From contig NZ_JACXXN010000004.1 of NCBI RefSeq assembly GCF_014904695.1, positions 372,001-436,000 of the forward strand: a DNA stretch of 64,000 bases. The letters run 5' to 3'. This DNA comes from Nostoc sp. MG11 (GTDB lineage Bacteria > Cyanobacteriota > Cyanobacteriia > Cyanobacteriales > Nostocaceae). The number at the start of each line of letters is the position of its first letter. Position 1 is the stretch's first letter. A model generated the notes under the pieces. That model made no database searches and was not told the origin of the DNA. It saw only the letters and a program-made list of their open reading frames with translations. Made by a program: the position numbers and the translations under genes. Below are positions 17,145 through 25,761 of the stretch, piece by piece.

Positions 17145-17420
17145 ATGGAAGAAGTTTGCATACCACCTCATGTCTATACAACGTTTTTTGAAGGAAGTGC
17201 AGTACTACTAGATGGGCAAAAAAATATTTATTATGCTTTGAATGATAGTGCGGCTGACTTTTGGAGTTTGCTAATAAAATCTGGTTCCCTTGAAGAGACG
17301 CTAAAAGAAATTTCATATTTATATGAAGTTTCTTCAGATATTCTTATAAAAGACATGGATGTCTTGGTAAACAGTTTTTTAAAAGCTGGATTACTAGAAA
17401 TAAAAAGGAGTAATCTATAA
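17145..17420 (+). CDS. lasso RRE protein (PqqD-like, B1)
   Basis: A 91-residue PqqD-family protein that would bind the YxxP leader motif and deliver the precursor to the peptidase. Seen: VLLDGQKNIYYALNDSAADFW (residues about 20-40, the family's beta-hairpin plus helix) and the EVSSDILIKDMDVLVNSFLKAGLLE helix-strand end. CAGGAG stands just before the ATG. The length is normal. In actinobacterial and cyanobacterial clusters the RRE is a separate protein; in proteobacteria it is fused to the peptidase. Confidence 0.85.
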   Translation: MEEVCIPPHVYTTFFEGSAVLLDGQKNIYYALNDSAADFWSLLIKSGSLEETLKEISYLYEVSSDILIKDMDVLVNSFLKAGLLEIKRSNL

Positions 17421-17559
17421 AAAATAGATGATGTTTTTTGTTTAAGTTTTTTGATGCCTAAAGTCATAAAACTGTGTACACTCAACAAAGCCAAAAAAAC
17501 ATAATACATATCCTTACAGGGAAACTTATTTTTTGATTTTTAATATAGGGAGGGATATC

Positions 17560-17979
17560 ATGGATGATAGAATGTCACTCACCCCCACTAGCATAAGCTT
17601 GAAATGGAATGAGCGTTTAATAGGTTTATTCGCTGTTGTAATTGCATACATCGCTGTACGTTGCTTGAGTATTTTCAGAATTAGTAAAGTTCTTAGCGTA
17701 CTTAAGAGATACTGCTCACGTGAAATCACAAATTATGAGGCAGATATTGTATGGGTAACAGTGCGTGAATCCAGTTTTTTGCTATTAGGAAGAGTAGCAT
17801 GTCTAGAATTTTCTTTGGCATTTGTGCTCTTAGCGCTAACTAAAGGTTTATCCTCATCCTGGTGTATAGGTGTATCTAATGAACCCGTACAAGCCCATGC
17901 ATGGGTAGAAATTGGTGGTTTACCATTTCGAGAGGTGGATAATTTTGAATATCGTTTTAGAAAATTGCTTGCTGTTTAA
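17560..17979 (+). CDS. lasso leader peptidase (transglutaminase-like, B2)
   Basis: A 139-residue B2-type cysteine protease that would cut the leader after Leu27. Seen: Cys81 in RVACLEFSLA, His113 in AHAWVEIGG (32 residues on, the same spacing as in McjB) and Asp127 in REVDNFEYRF, forming the transglutaminase-like triad. The N-terminal third has a hydrophobic stretch (LIGLFAVVIAYIAVRCL) that may anchor it. The start is ATG 17560: AGGGAGGGA lies 5-13 bases before it, whereas the upstream TTG 17533 has none. Confidence 0.85.
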   Translation: MDDRMSLTPTSISLKWNERLIGLFAVVIAYIAVRCLSIFRISKVLSVLKRYCSREITNYEADIVWVTVRESSFLLLGRVACLEFSLAFVLLALTKGLSSSWCIGVSNEPVQAHAWVEIGGLPFREVDNFEYRFRKLLAV

Positions 17980-18281
17980 GAAGCAATTATAAAAGAATGC
18001 TTTTGTCAAAATTAGGGTGTATTTATATCATTAGAATGTATAAGTTTTTATAGTTAGGGAGTGCGTATATAGCAGTTTTCACAAATTATCTTATTCTAAT
18101 ATATAAATAAATATAAAGTAATAGTAATAGCGTTCTTATTTTGATGTATTCATTAACAAATTTAATTCAAAGTTCTAAAGAATATTTATACCTCTTGAGA
18201 GTTATATAAATTACAAAAACTTTTTCTATGCTTGGAGAATGATTGTCTTGAGAAGAAGACATCCAAGAAAGGATTGAATTA
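17980..18281. other. AT-rich spacer inside the lasso cluster
   Basis: About 300 bp with no gene; AGGATTGAATTA lies just before the next ATG. Confidence 0.4.
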
Positions 18282-20099
18282 ATGACAAGTTTTAGAAATT
18301 GGCTTGAGCCTGTATGTGAGTACACTAAAGCTTTATTTCGTGCTTTAAGATTATTATGGACAGCGGCTCCAAGGGAGACTGTCTTTATGGCTATTGCTAT
18401 TTTGTTGCAAGGGCTTGTTCCAGCACTAAGTATCTGGATTAGCAAGTTAGTCGTAGATGGGGTAGCAGCAGCTTTAACTCAAAACGAAAACTTAGAGCAA
18501 GTATCAGTTGCTATTTTGGTGGCTGGATGGGTTGGAGCTTTACTTTTGGAGTTGCTTCTAAATCCTTGGGTAGAAGCAGCTCAGGGGAATATTAATGATA
18601 AGCTAACGGCTCATATTAGCTTACTTTTAATGCGTAAAGCGGATACTTTTGCAGATCTGAGTCGTTTTGAAGACTCTGAGTTTTACGATGAGTTACAACT
18701 TCTGCAAAAGGAAGTTAGCTATCAACCACTGAACTTACTTCAGCATTTGTCTGGGGGAACTCAGTCTTTGATCACTCTGGTAGCTATGATAATTCTATTG
18801 CTTCCCTTGGGGTTATGGATTCCGCTTGTGATTGCGATCGCAGCCATACCTCAAGTAGTAGTTTCCTTTCAGTATGAAAAGCAAATTTGGCTAAATTTGT
18901 TTGAAAATAGTCCCCAAGCTCGGCGGATGCAGTACTGCACATCAGTAATGCTTACAGATACTCACGCTAAGGAAGTGCGGCTATTTAAACTAGGTTCATT
19001 CTTTATTAGTATGTACCTGCGAGCATTCCAATCTTTATATCAATCTATGCGTCATCTGCGAGTTAAACAAGCTCTTTGGACGAGTAGTTTAGCCGTTATG
19101 AGTACTCTAGGAAATGGTTTTGCTTTCTATTGGGTAGTGCAGCAAGCTTTCAGAAGACAAATCAGTCCAGGAAGTGTACTCCTGTTCATAGAATCGTTGG
19201 CTCAACTGCAACGTAATCTGGAAGAATTTGTCAAGGCTTTCCTTGAACTCTACGAAACTCTGCTGTACATGCAACAGTTTTTCAACTTTCTTGATAGCAC
19301 ACTACCAATGAAACCCTGTGTCCCAGGAAAGCCAGTACCAAATCCGATTCAGTCTGGTATTACTTTTGAGAAAGTTAATTTTAGATATCCAGATAATCGC
19401 TTAGCTTTGAAAAATATTTCCTTTACTCTTTATCCAAATCAAACTGTAGCCATAGTTGGAGAAAATGGAGCGGGTAAAAGCACTTTGGTGAAACTACTTG
19501 CCAGGCTATATGATCCTACAGAAGGGGTTATTTTAGTCGATGGTATAGATTTGAGAGAATTAAACTTAGATGAGTGGCGACAGCAAATCGCGGCAGTATT
19601 TCAAGATTTTGGTCGCTACGCCATTACACTAGGAGAAAATATTGCTTTAGGAAATCTCAAAGCTTTAGAGCAACCAGAACTTCTCAAACATGCAATTGCA
19701 AAAGCCGGTATAGTTGAGTTAGTTGAAAAGTTTTCGACAAAAGAAAACACTCCTTTAGGTAAACAATTCGGCGGCACAGAACTTTCTGGTGGTGAGTGGC
19801 AAAAGTTAGCTTTGTGCCGAGCTTTTGTCAGGGAAGCTCAAATACTAATACTTGATGAGCCTACTGCTGCACTTGATCCTCGCAGCGAGTATGAGATTTA
19901 TCACCACTTTGTTGAGCTAGCTGAAGGTAAGACTACTCTTTTAATCACCCATCGACTAGCTTCTGTACGTATGGCTGACCGAATCTTAGTTTTAAAATCT
20001 GGTCGTTTAATCGAAGAAGGCACTCACCAAGAACTTTTACAGCGCCAAGGCGAGTATGCCACGCTTTGGAGTATGCAAGCAAAACAGTACAGCGCTTAA
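18282..20099 (+). CDS. ABC exporter, permease fused to ATPase (lasso D protein)
   Basis: A 605-residue type I ABC exporter: an N-terminal six-helix membrane domain (residues about 25-330) and a C-terminal ATPase. Seen: Walker A GENGAGKS (about 393-400), Q-loop VFQDFGRY, signature LSGGEWQ (about 501-507) and Walker B ILILDEP (about 521-527) with a normal catalytic Glu. No C39 peptidase domain, as expected because leader removal is by the B2 protein. In known clusters the D protein exports the mature lasso peptide and gives self-immunity. AGGATT precedes the ATG. Confidence 0.85.
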   Translation: MTSFRNWLEPVCEYTKALFRALRLLWTAAPRETVFMAIAILLQGLVPALSIWISKLVVDGVAAALTQNENLEQVSVAILVAGWVGALLLELLLNPWVEAAQGNINDKLTAHISLLLMRKADTFADLSRFEDSEFYDELQLLQKEVSYQPLNLLQHLSGGTQSLITLVAMIILLLPLGLWIPLVIAIAAIPQVVVSFQYEKQIWLNLFENSPQARRMQYCTSVMLTDTHAKEVRLFKLGSFFISMYLRAFQSLYQSMRHLRVKQALWTSSLAVMSTLGNGFAFYWVVQQAFRRQISPGSVLLFIESLAQLQRNLEEFVKAFLELYETLLYMQQFFNFLDSTLPMKPCVPGKPVPNPIQSGITFEKVNFRYPDNRLALKNISFTLYPNQTVAIVGENGAGKSTLVKLLARLYDPTEGVILVDGIDLRELNLDEWRQQIAAVFQDFGRYAITLGENIALGNLKALEQPELLKHAIAKAGIVELVEKFSTKENTPLGKQFGGTELSGGEWQKLALCRAFVREAQILILDEPTAALDPRSEYEIYHHFVELAEGKTTLLITHRLASVRMADRILVLKSGRLIEEGTHQELLQRQGEYATLWSMQAKQYSA

Positions 20100-20229
20100 T
20101 CTTTTTTTAAATTTATCAGTCTGATGAGAATAATTTAATACTTTTCAGACCTCTTATTAACTCTCTTTTATCACTTTAGGGTGAGAAAAAATAAGTTTTC
20201 TCGACTAAAAATTAAAGGCGAGCATCCCA

Positions 20230-21768
20230 ATGCAGGAAGAAATAAGCGGATTTGAAGTTTTGACTATAGAGCAGCAAGTTAAAAGTAAAAACCGATTCAA
20301 AATCGGAACTGGATGGTTAGCTTTGTTAGGAATTTTTGCCTTGTCCAGTGTTGGTGGTTTATTATTTTACCTTTCAAGTTTAGATAAGAATCCTGCCGAA
20401 GTCATAGCACCTATAATTACTGCAACTAGAGCCAATGTTGAAATTAAAATTAATGAAACTGGTATTGTGGAGATGGGGAGTCAACAAAGCTTAAAGTCTC
20501 CCGGAGAAGTTGCAGTAGAACGGGTACTAGTAAAAGTTGGCGATCGCGTCGTATCTGGTCAGCAGTTACTAATTCTTCGTAACCCACAAGAACAAACTAG
20601 CCTCGCTGAACAAGAGTCGTTAATTCGTCAACAAGAATTTACCTTATCACGCAATTACCAAAGAGTTAACGAAGCCGAAAAAAGGCTTGCAACTGCTTAT
20701 AAACAAGTTCAGGAGCGTGTTAAACAACAAAAATTGGAAATTCAAAAACAGCAACTTAGCTTAGCACGTAGCCGCCAGAAAATTGAGGAAGCAAAACAAA
20801 GGCTTGCTGCCGATCAAAAGGAACTTCAAAATCTCGAAGTTCTAGCAGCAAAAGGTTTTATTCCTGGTAATGAACTCCAACAGCAGCAAGCCAAATTTCG
20901 TGAGGCTCAAGCTAATCTCAGAGATGCAGAGTTAGAAGCCCGCACCCAAATGAACGAACTTCAGCGCCTCACTCTGGAACAACAACGCCCCTCAGAACAG
21001 CAAAACAACGCTTTAACAGCTTTGTCAGAACTGCGAGAAGCTCAATCACAAGTCAATACCTCAAACCAAGAACTCAAACGCCTGCAAGTAGAGCGACAAA
21101 GAATCAAAAAACAACTACAAAATAACATTGTAAATGCACCTATTTCAGGTAAAGTTCTTGACATTAAAGTTAGAAATGGGGATGGAATCAAATTCGGTGA
21201 TGTTTTACTCACACTAGGCAATCCTGCACAAGAAGAGGTGAAACTCCAGTTAGGAACGCTTGATGCTGCCAAAGTTCGAGTCAATCAATTAGCTCGCATT
21301 AAAGTTATCGGCCCCAACCCGCAGACATTTTCTGGACGAGTGCGGAGTGTACATCCTGTAGCAATTTCCACTGCTGAGGGATTAGTACCTGGCCAATCAC
21401 CTCAAGCTAAAGTGCCTGTAACTGTGCAGTTAGACAAACCAAGCCAGACTTTAATTCCTGGTAGCCAAGTCAGTGTAGAAATTGTTGTACAGCAGCAGCA
21501 GAATGTAATAGCTTTGCAACTAGAAGCAATTCAACGTTCTGAAGCCCAGCCTTATGTTTGGGTACGTGACAATCAAGGCAAAGCTCAGAAGCAGAATGTG
21601 ACTTTAGGAATAGAGGGAGCAACGACTGTAGAGATAAAATCTGGCTTAAAACCAGGCGATAAAGTCATATTACCCCCACCTGAAACTGAACTAGAACCAG
21701 GAACGCCAGTTATAGAAGGTTCACCAGTTGATCAATCTACCGATTCTGCTCCAGGCGATTTTAGGTAA
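20230..21768 (+). CDS. HlyD/RND-type periplasmic adaptor (membrane fusion protein)
   Basis: A 512-residue adaptor. Seen: one N-terminal membrane helix (about residues 27-50), a lipoyl-type half (VAVERVLVKVGDRVVSGQQLL, about 95-115), a long coiled coil rich in Gln, Glu and Arg (about 125-300), the second half (NIVNAPISGKVLDIKVRNGD) and a beta-barrel ending in GLKPGDKVI. Such proteins bridge an inner-membrane pump and a TolC channel. It follows the lasso ABC exporter by 130 bp and is followed by a permease and a TolC homologue, so the four may form one trans-envelope exporter for the cationic peptide. Confidence 0.8.
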   Translation: MQEEISGFEVLTIEQQVKSKNRFKIGTGWLALLGIFALSSVGGLLFYLSSLDKNPAEVIAPIITATRANVEIKINETGIVEMGSQQSLKSPGEVAVERVLVKVGDRVVSGQQLLILRNPQEQTSLAEQESLIRQQEFTLSRNYQRVNEAEKRLATAYKQVQERVKQQKLEIQKQQLSLARSRQKIEEAKQRLAADQKELQNLEVLAAKGFIPGNELQQQQAKFREAQANLRDAELEARTQMNELQRLTLEQQRPSEQQNNALTALSELREAQSQVNTSNQELKRLQVERQRIKKQLQNNIVNAPISGKVLDIKVRNGDGIKFGDVLLTLGNPAQEEVKLQLGTLDAAKVRVNQLARIKVIGPNPQTFSGRVRSVHPVAISTAEGLVPGQSPQAKVPVTVQLDKPSQTLIPGSQVSVEIVVQQQQNVIALQLEAIQRSEAQPYVWVRDNQGKAQKQNVTLGIEGATTVEIKSGLKPGDKVILPPPETELEPGTPVIEGSPVDQSTDSAPGDFR

Positions 21769-21816
21769 CTCGTAATTCGTAATCTGGCGTTGCTGAGTGG
21801 AAATATGAATTAGTGT

Positions 21817-21850
21817 CACGCAGAGACGCAGAGTCGCAGAGAGTAAAAAT
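21817..21850. repeat. dispersed CGCAGAG repeat fragment
   Basis: CACGCAGAGACGCAGAGTCGCAGAGAG, a member of the repeat family also at 25230, 44687, 53960, 56265 and 56370. Confidence 0.6.
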
Positions 21851-21925
21851 TTGAGATGTTATTCCGTTAAGAGTCAGGTAGGGTATTAAATCGACAATTC
21901 TTGCTTAACTTTATTGCTCGTTGAT

Positions 21926-23098
21926 ATGAGCCTCGCTTTTCAAGATCTCGTAACTCTCACTTTTAAATCTTTACTTAGTAATCGGTTGCGTTCTGCTTTA
22001 ACTACTCTTGGTGTGTTTATGGGTGTGGCGGCGGTAAATGCGACTCTTCAGGTGAGCAGTATTAGTCGTGCTGTAATTGCTAGACAGTTGGCAGAGCGAG
22101 AAGCACCGCAAGTCTCTGTTTTTATTTTAGAAATAAAAGGTAGAGAACCACAGTTGGAGGATATGGAATTTCTCCGCAAGCGAGTAAAAAATGTTCAAGT
22201 AATTAGTGCTTACAATTATGTAGTTTCTGAGCAAGTCGTCTTTCAAAATCGCACAAGCAAGGCGTTGATATTGGCTGTTTCTCAAAACTACTTGCTCACT
22301 TCTGGGAGAAAGTTATTAAAAGGGCGTTTTTTTAATAGTGCTGATTTTGTTAACTATCGTCCAGTCGCAGTGATTGATAAATTTCTAGAAGATAAAATAT
22401 TTAGTGGTAAAAACCCTGTTGGGCAACTTGTATTTACTTCAGGAAGATTATTTTTAGTGGTTGGGGTTATGGAAAGTAAATTAAATTTTGGTGAACAACC
22501 TCAAGGTACTTTATTAATCCCAATTTCAACTTATAGCGCTATGACTGGTAGCCAAGGCATTGATGCAATTTCAATGCGTCCTCGTAAACTTAAAGATTTG
22601 AAAAGTATGGAAAAGCAAGCAACGCAATTATTAAAACAACGCCTTGCAGGTTCGGATATTTATGCATCAAATAATGTAGAGGATATTATTCAGCAACAAG
22701 AGACTTTGGAACTCGCTACGCGGGGACTAATTGTTGTAGGAATAATTTCGCTGCTTATTGCTGGTGTTGGTATTGCCAATATCACAATAGCTGCTGTGAT
22801 TGAGCGTACCGCAGAGATCGGTTTAAGACGAGCTATTGGCGCGACTAAACTGGAGATATTACAGCAATTTATTCTGGAAGCGGTAATTTTAAGTTTAGTG
22901 GGTGGAATAACTGCGATCGCATTCGTACATGGTTTGACATTAGTAATCGCTGATACATTTAGTTTGCCATATCAATTTGAGAGCCGAACAGCCGCCTTGT
23001 CTCTGGGTTCGGCTTTGCTGGTAGGTATGGGTGCTTGTTTTGTCCCCGCTATACGTGCTAGCCAACTCGATCCAGTTAAAGCTCTACGTGAATCATAA
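21926..23098 (+). CDS. ABC transporter permease, FtsX/MacB type
   Basis: A 390-residue MacB-type permease without its own ATPase. Seen: helix 1 after LTFKSLLSNRLRSALTTLG, a MacB periplasmic core domain (about 50-240), then the FtsX domain with ERTAEIGLRRAIGATKLEIL and two final helices, ending PAIRASQLDPVKALRES, the usual tail. ATG 21926 is chosen over TTG 21914. MacB permeases need a LolD-like ATPase; none lies in this cluster, so the partner must be encoded elsewhere or the upstream exporter's ATPase is not involved. Together with the adaptor and TolC homologue it makes a MacAB-TolC-like set. Confidence 0.8.
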   Translation: MSLAFQDLVTLTFKSLLSNRLRSALTTLGVFMGVAAVNATLQVSSISRAVIARQLAEREAPQVSVFILEIKGREPQLEDMEFLRKRVKNVQVISAYNYVVSEQVVFQNRTSKALILAVSQNYLLTSGRKLLKGRFFNSADFVNYRPVAVIDKFLEDKIFSGKNPVGQLVFTSGRLFLVVGVMESKLNFGEQPQGTLLIPISTYSAMTGSQGIDAISMRPRKLKDLKSMEKQATQLLKQRLAGSDIYASNNVEDIIQQQETLELATRGLIVVGIISLLIAGVGIANITIAAVIERTAEIGLRRAIGATKLEILQQFILEAVILSLVGGITAIAFVHGLTLVIADTFSLPYQFESRTAALSLGSALLVGMGACFVPAIRASQLDPVKALRES

Positions 23099-23138
23099 TT
23101 CTCGCTATTACGAGAAACTTAAAAATCACCAGGAAATA

Positions 23139-25199
23139 ATGCATTTTAAAAATATGCAAAAGCAACCTGAAAAAAATACTCAATCTTCAAAATATCAGTC
23201 TTTTATTTCGGTTTTTTACTGGAATATTAACTGTGTTGGTGTGTTCACTACAATTTTAAGTATAGTTTTTCTAATTGTCTCTACTTCTCAATCACAATTA
23301 ACTTTAAGAAAGCCGCCAAAAGCTCAGGTAGCAGTTAAACAGAAAATTGATAATCCTGATCATAAAAGTACTGAAAGCCAAAGCGACGAGCTACAGCTAA
23401 TTTCCCTTAATGCAAGTATACCATTTACAAATCTGGTTGGTATCAAGAAAAAACTATTAGTAACTTATTCTAAATTTCCATTAATAGTAGAAGACAAATC
23501 AGAATTATATTTACAAAGTGGTTTTAACAATCAGCTACAGCAGAATTTAAAACAATTTTTAATCCCACAAAGTTTTTTACAAAGTTTTATAGAAGAGAAA
23601 AGCGAACAGATAACTTTACCTTTGTTAGCAAAAAACAAAGAACTCTTTGATTTATACAGTTTTGAAAATGGTTTTACAGAAAAGCTTTTTCCTCTTTATA
23701 AAATACCTAAACAAACCTTTCTTACATCAAACAATACTAATTTTCAATTCTCAAACTTATTACAACTAACTCAAAAACACCAAGAACAACCAAACATTAC
23801 AGCTATTGATATAAAAAATTCAACTCAAATTGAGAGAAAAAAACAAATTAGCCAATTGCCAGAGAGTCGAAAAATTCAAATATCGCTTTCTGATGTTGTT
23901 TTCTTGGTTTTGGAAAATAATATCCAAATTAAAAACGCTTATTTAGAAAGAATCGCTCAAAAACAAGATTTAGTAGTAGAAGAAGGTAAATTTGTTCCCA
24001 ATTTTACACCAAATTTATTATTATCAACCAATCAACAAGGTTCACTTTCAACAAATCTTGGTGCTAATGTAATTGTAAAAATTCCCACTGGAGGAGAATT
24101 AGGTTTTGCACTGTCAAGTAACAGTCAAACTTCTGGCTTAAATAGCTCAAATAGGAATACAGATGATAACGCTTCCCAACAGGATTGGCAGCTAACTTTT
24201 CGCCAACCTTTATTAAGAGGTGGAGGAATTGAAGTTAACAGAGCTTCAATTGAGATTGCTCGGCTCAATGAAAAAAGTAATATTCAAGGTTTAAAATCTA
24301 CACTTATTAATACTATTACAGAATCTATTTTGGCATACCGTGAATTACTCAGAGCACAAGGAAGATTAAAAAATGAGCAGATATCCCTACAAAATGCTCA
24401 AGAATCATTAAAAGTTACACAAGTTTTAATCGAAGCCGGAAGAATAGCACCTGTTGATATTATCCAAAACCAGACAGATATCGCTAATCGGCGAGTGAGT
24501 TTATTAGCTGCTGAGAATGAACTAGATTCAAGAAAACTAGCTCTTTTGTCGATTCTTGGTATTGATAAAAATTTGAATATAGAAGCCGGCGTAATTCCCA
24601 AGGTAGTTTCTATTTCTCTAGATTTTAACCAACTCAGACAAATTGCATTGTCCAATCAACCTAATTATTTACAAACACAGCTAGCTTTAGAAAAAAATAA
24701 ACATGAACTGTTGCTAGCAGAAGACAATAGTCGTTGGAATTTGAGTTTGGATGCTAGTTTAATCAAACAAACAACTGAATCAGCAGACGGGAGAATTGGA
24801 TTAAATTTGAGCCGGACATTAGGTGATTTAACTATACAACAAAGAATTGAGCGATCGCGTGTTAATTTAAGACAGGCAAAAAACAATTTACAAGATGCAA
24901 ATTCCCGTTTAGATATTCAATTACAAGACCGAATTAGAGATGTTAATTTAAGCTTTTCACGAGTCGAACTTGCCCAACAAGCTAGACAATTATCTGAAAG
25001 ACAACTGAATATTGAACAACAAAAACAGAAATTGGGTAGAGGAGCAGGACTTTTTGAGATAATTAGGCTACAGAATGAATTAGCCGAGGTAAGAAATACC
25101 GAACTCGATGCAATTATTAATTATCTCAATGCTTTAACAAACCTCGATCAACTTATTGGCACTACATTACAAACTTGGCAAATTAGAATTCAAAATTAG
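23139..25199 (+). CDS. TolC family outer-membrane efflux protein
   Basis: A 686-residue TolC-like protein: an N-terminal hydrophobic segment (GVFTTILSIVFLIVSTS), a poorly conserved linker of about 200 residues, then two OEP repeats with long helices (LENNIQIKNAYLERIAQ...; ALSNQPNYLQTQLALEKNK...; RVNLRQAKNNLQDANSRL) and the strands of the barrel. The frame is open back to 23031 inside the preceding gene; ATG 23139 is preferred because AGGAAA lies just before it. It would form the outer channel for the exporter set. Confidence 0.8.
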   Translation: MHFKNMQKQPEKNTQSSKYQSFISVFYWNINCVGVFTTILSIVFLIVSTSQSQLTLRKPPKAQVAVKQKIDNPDHKSTESQSDELQLISLNASIPFTNLVGIKKKLLVTYSKFPLIVEDKSELYLQSGFNNQLQQNLKQFLIPQSFLQSFIEEKSEQITLPLLAKNKELFDLYSFENGFTEKLFPLYKIPKQTFLTSNNTNFQFSNLLQLTQKHQEQPNITAIDIKNSTQIERKKQISQLPESRKIQISLSDVVFLVLENNIQIKNAYLERIAQKQDLVVEEGKFVPNFTPNLLLSTNQQGSLSTNLGANVIVKIPTGGELGFALSSNSQTSGLNSSNRNTDDNASQQDWQLTFRQPLLRGGGIEVNRASIEIARLNEKSNIQGLKSTLINTITESILAYRELLRAQGRLKNEQISLQNAQESLKVTQVLIEAGRIAPVDIIQNQTDIANRRVSLLAAENELDSRKLALLSILGIDKNLNIEAGVIPKVVSISLDFNQLRQIALSNQPNYLQTQLALEKNKHELLLAEDNSRWNLSLDASLIKQTTESADGRIGLNLSRTLGDLTIQQRIERSRVNLRQAKNNLQDANSRLDIQLQDRIRDVNLSFSRVELAQQARQLSERQLNIEQQKQKLGRGAGLFEIIRLQNELAEVRNTELDAIINYLNALTNLDQLIGTTLQTWQIRIQN

Positions 25200-25761
25200 G
25201 TGTCACTGAGTATAAGTATGGATTAAGATCACGCAGAGGCGCAGAGGCACAGAGAATAAGAGTGTGAGATATTAAATTTTTGGCGTTGCACAAACAAAGG
25301 ATGAAATTGACGTAGAGATCTAAAACTCCTCATCCTCTCTGCGCCTCTGCGCCTCTGCGTGAGATAAAAATATGCAACGCTAGATTTGTTGTTGAATATT
25401 TTCACATGAAATCTATCTAAAGATATAAATTTTTTTAACAAAAGATAGTTGCTGGTAATACACGTGCTATGAGAAAACACATATAAACACGTACTTTGCT
25501 CAAACACAAAAAAGCAAAATTTATCAAATAAAGATTTGGATGACTAGAAAACTTTAAAATGGATAGATGCAATTAATACTCTAGGTCATAGAGTCTTCAT
25601 TAAGTACAATACTCTAGGCGAAATTTTTAAATAGAAGAACACTGAGTACAGTTTTTTACCTAACAAAAGCTAGATTTTGAAGCTATAGCTTGTGGCTTGC
25701 TGATGCAACTGCAATTAGCCTGTCTCCCGCCTAACTCCAAAAAACGATACTGGTAACAATA
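25200..25761. other. spacer with palindromic repeat
   Basis: Gene-free. Holds the CGCAGAGGCGCAGAGG palindrome at 25230-25361; the rest (25380-25761) shows no clear signal beyond the start region of the TamB-like gene. Confidence 0.5.
25230..25361. repeat. palindromic element with CGCAGAGGCGCAGAGG arms
   Basis: CACGCAGAGGCGCAGAGGCA (from 25230) and its near reverse complement CTGCGCCTCTGCGCCTCTGC (to 25361) are about 25-base arms around an 80-base centre. A MITE-like dispersed repeat; single arms occur elsewhere in the window. Confidence 0.65.
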
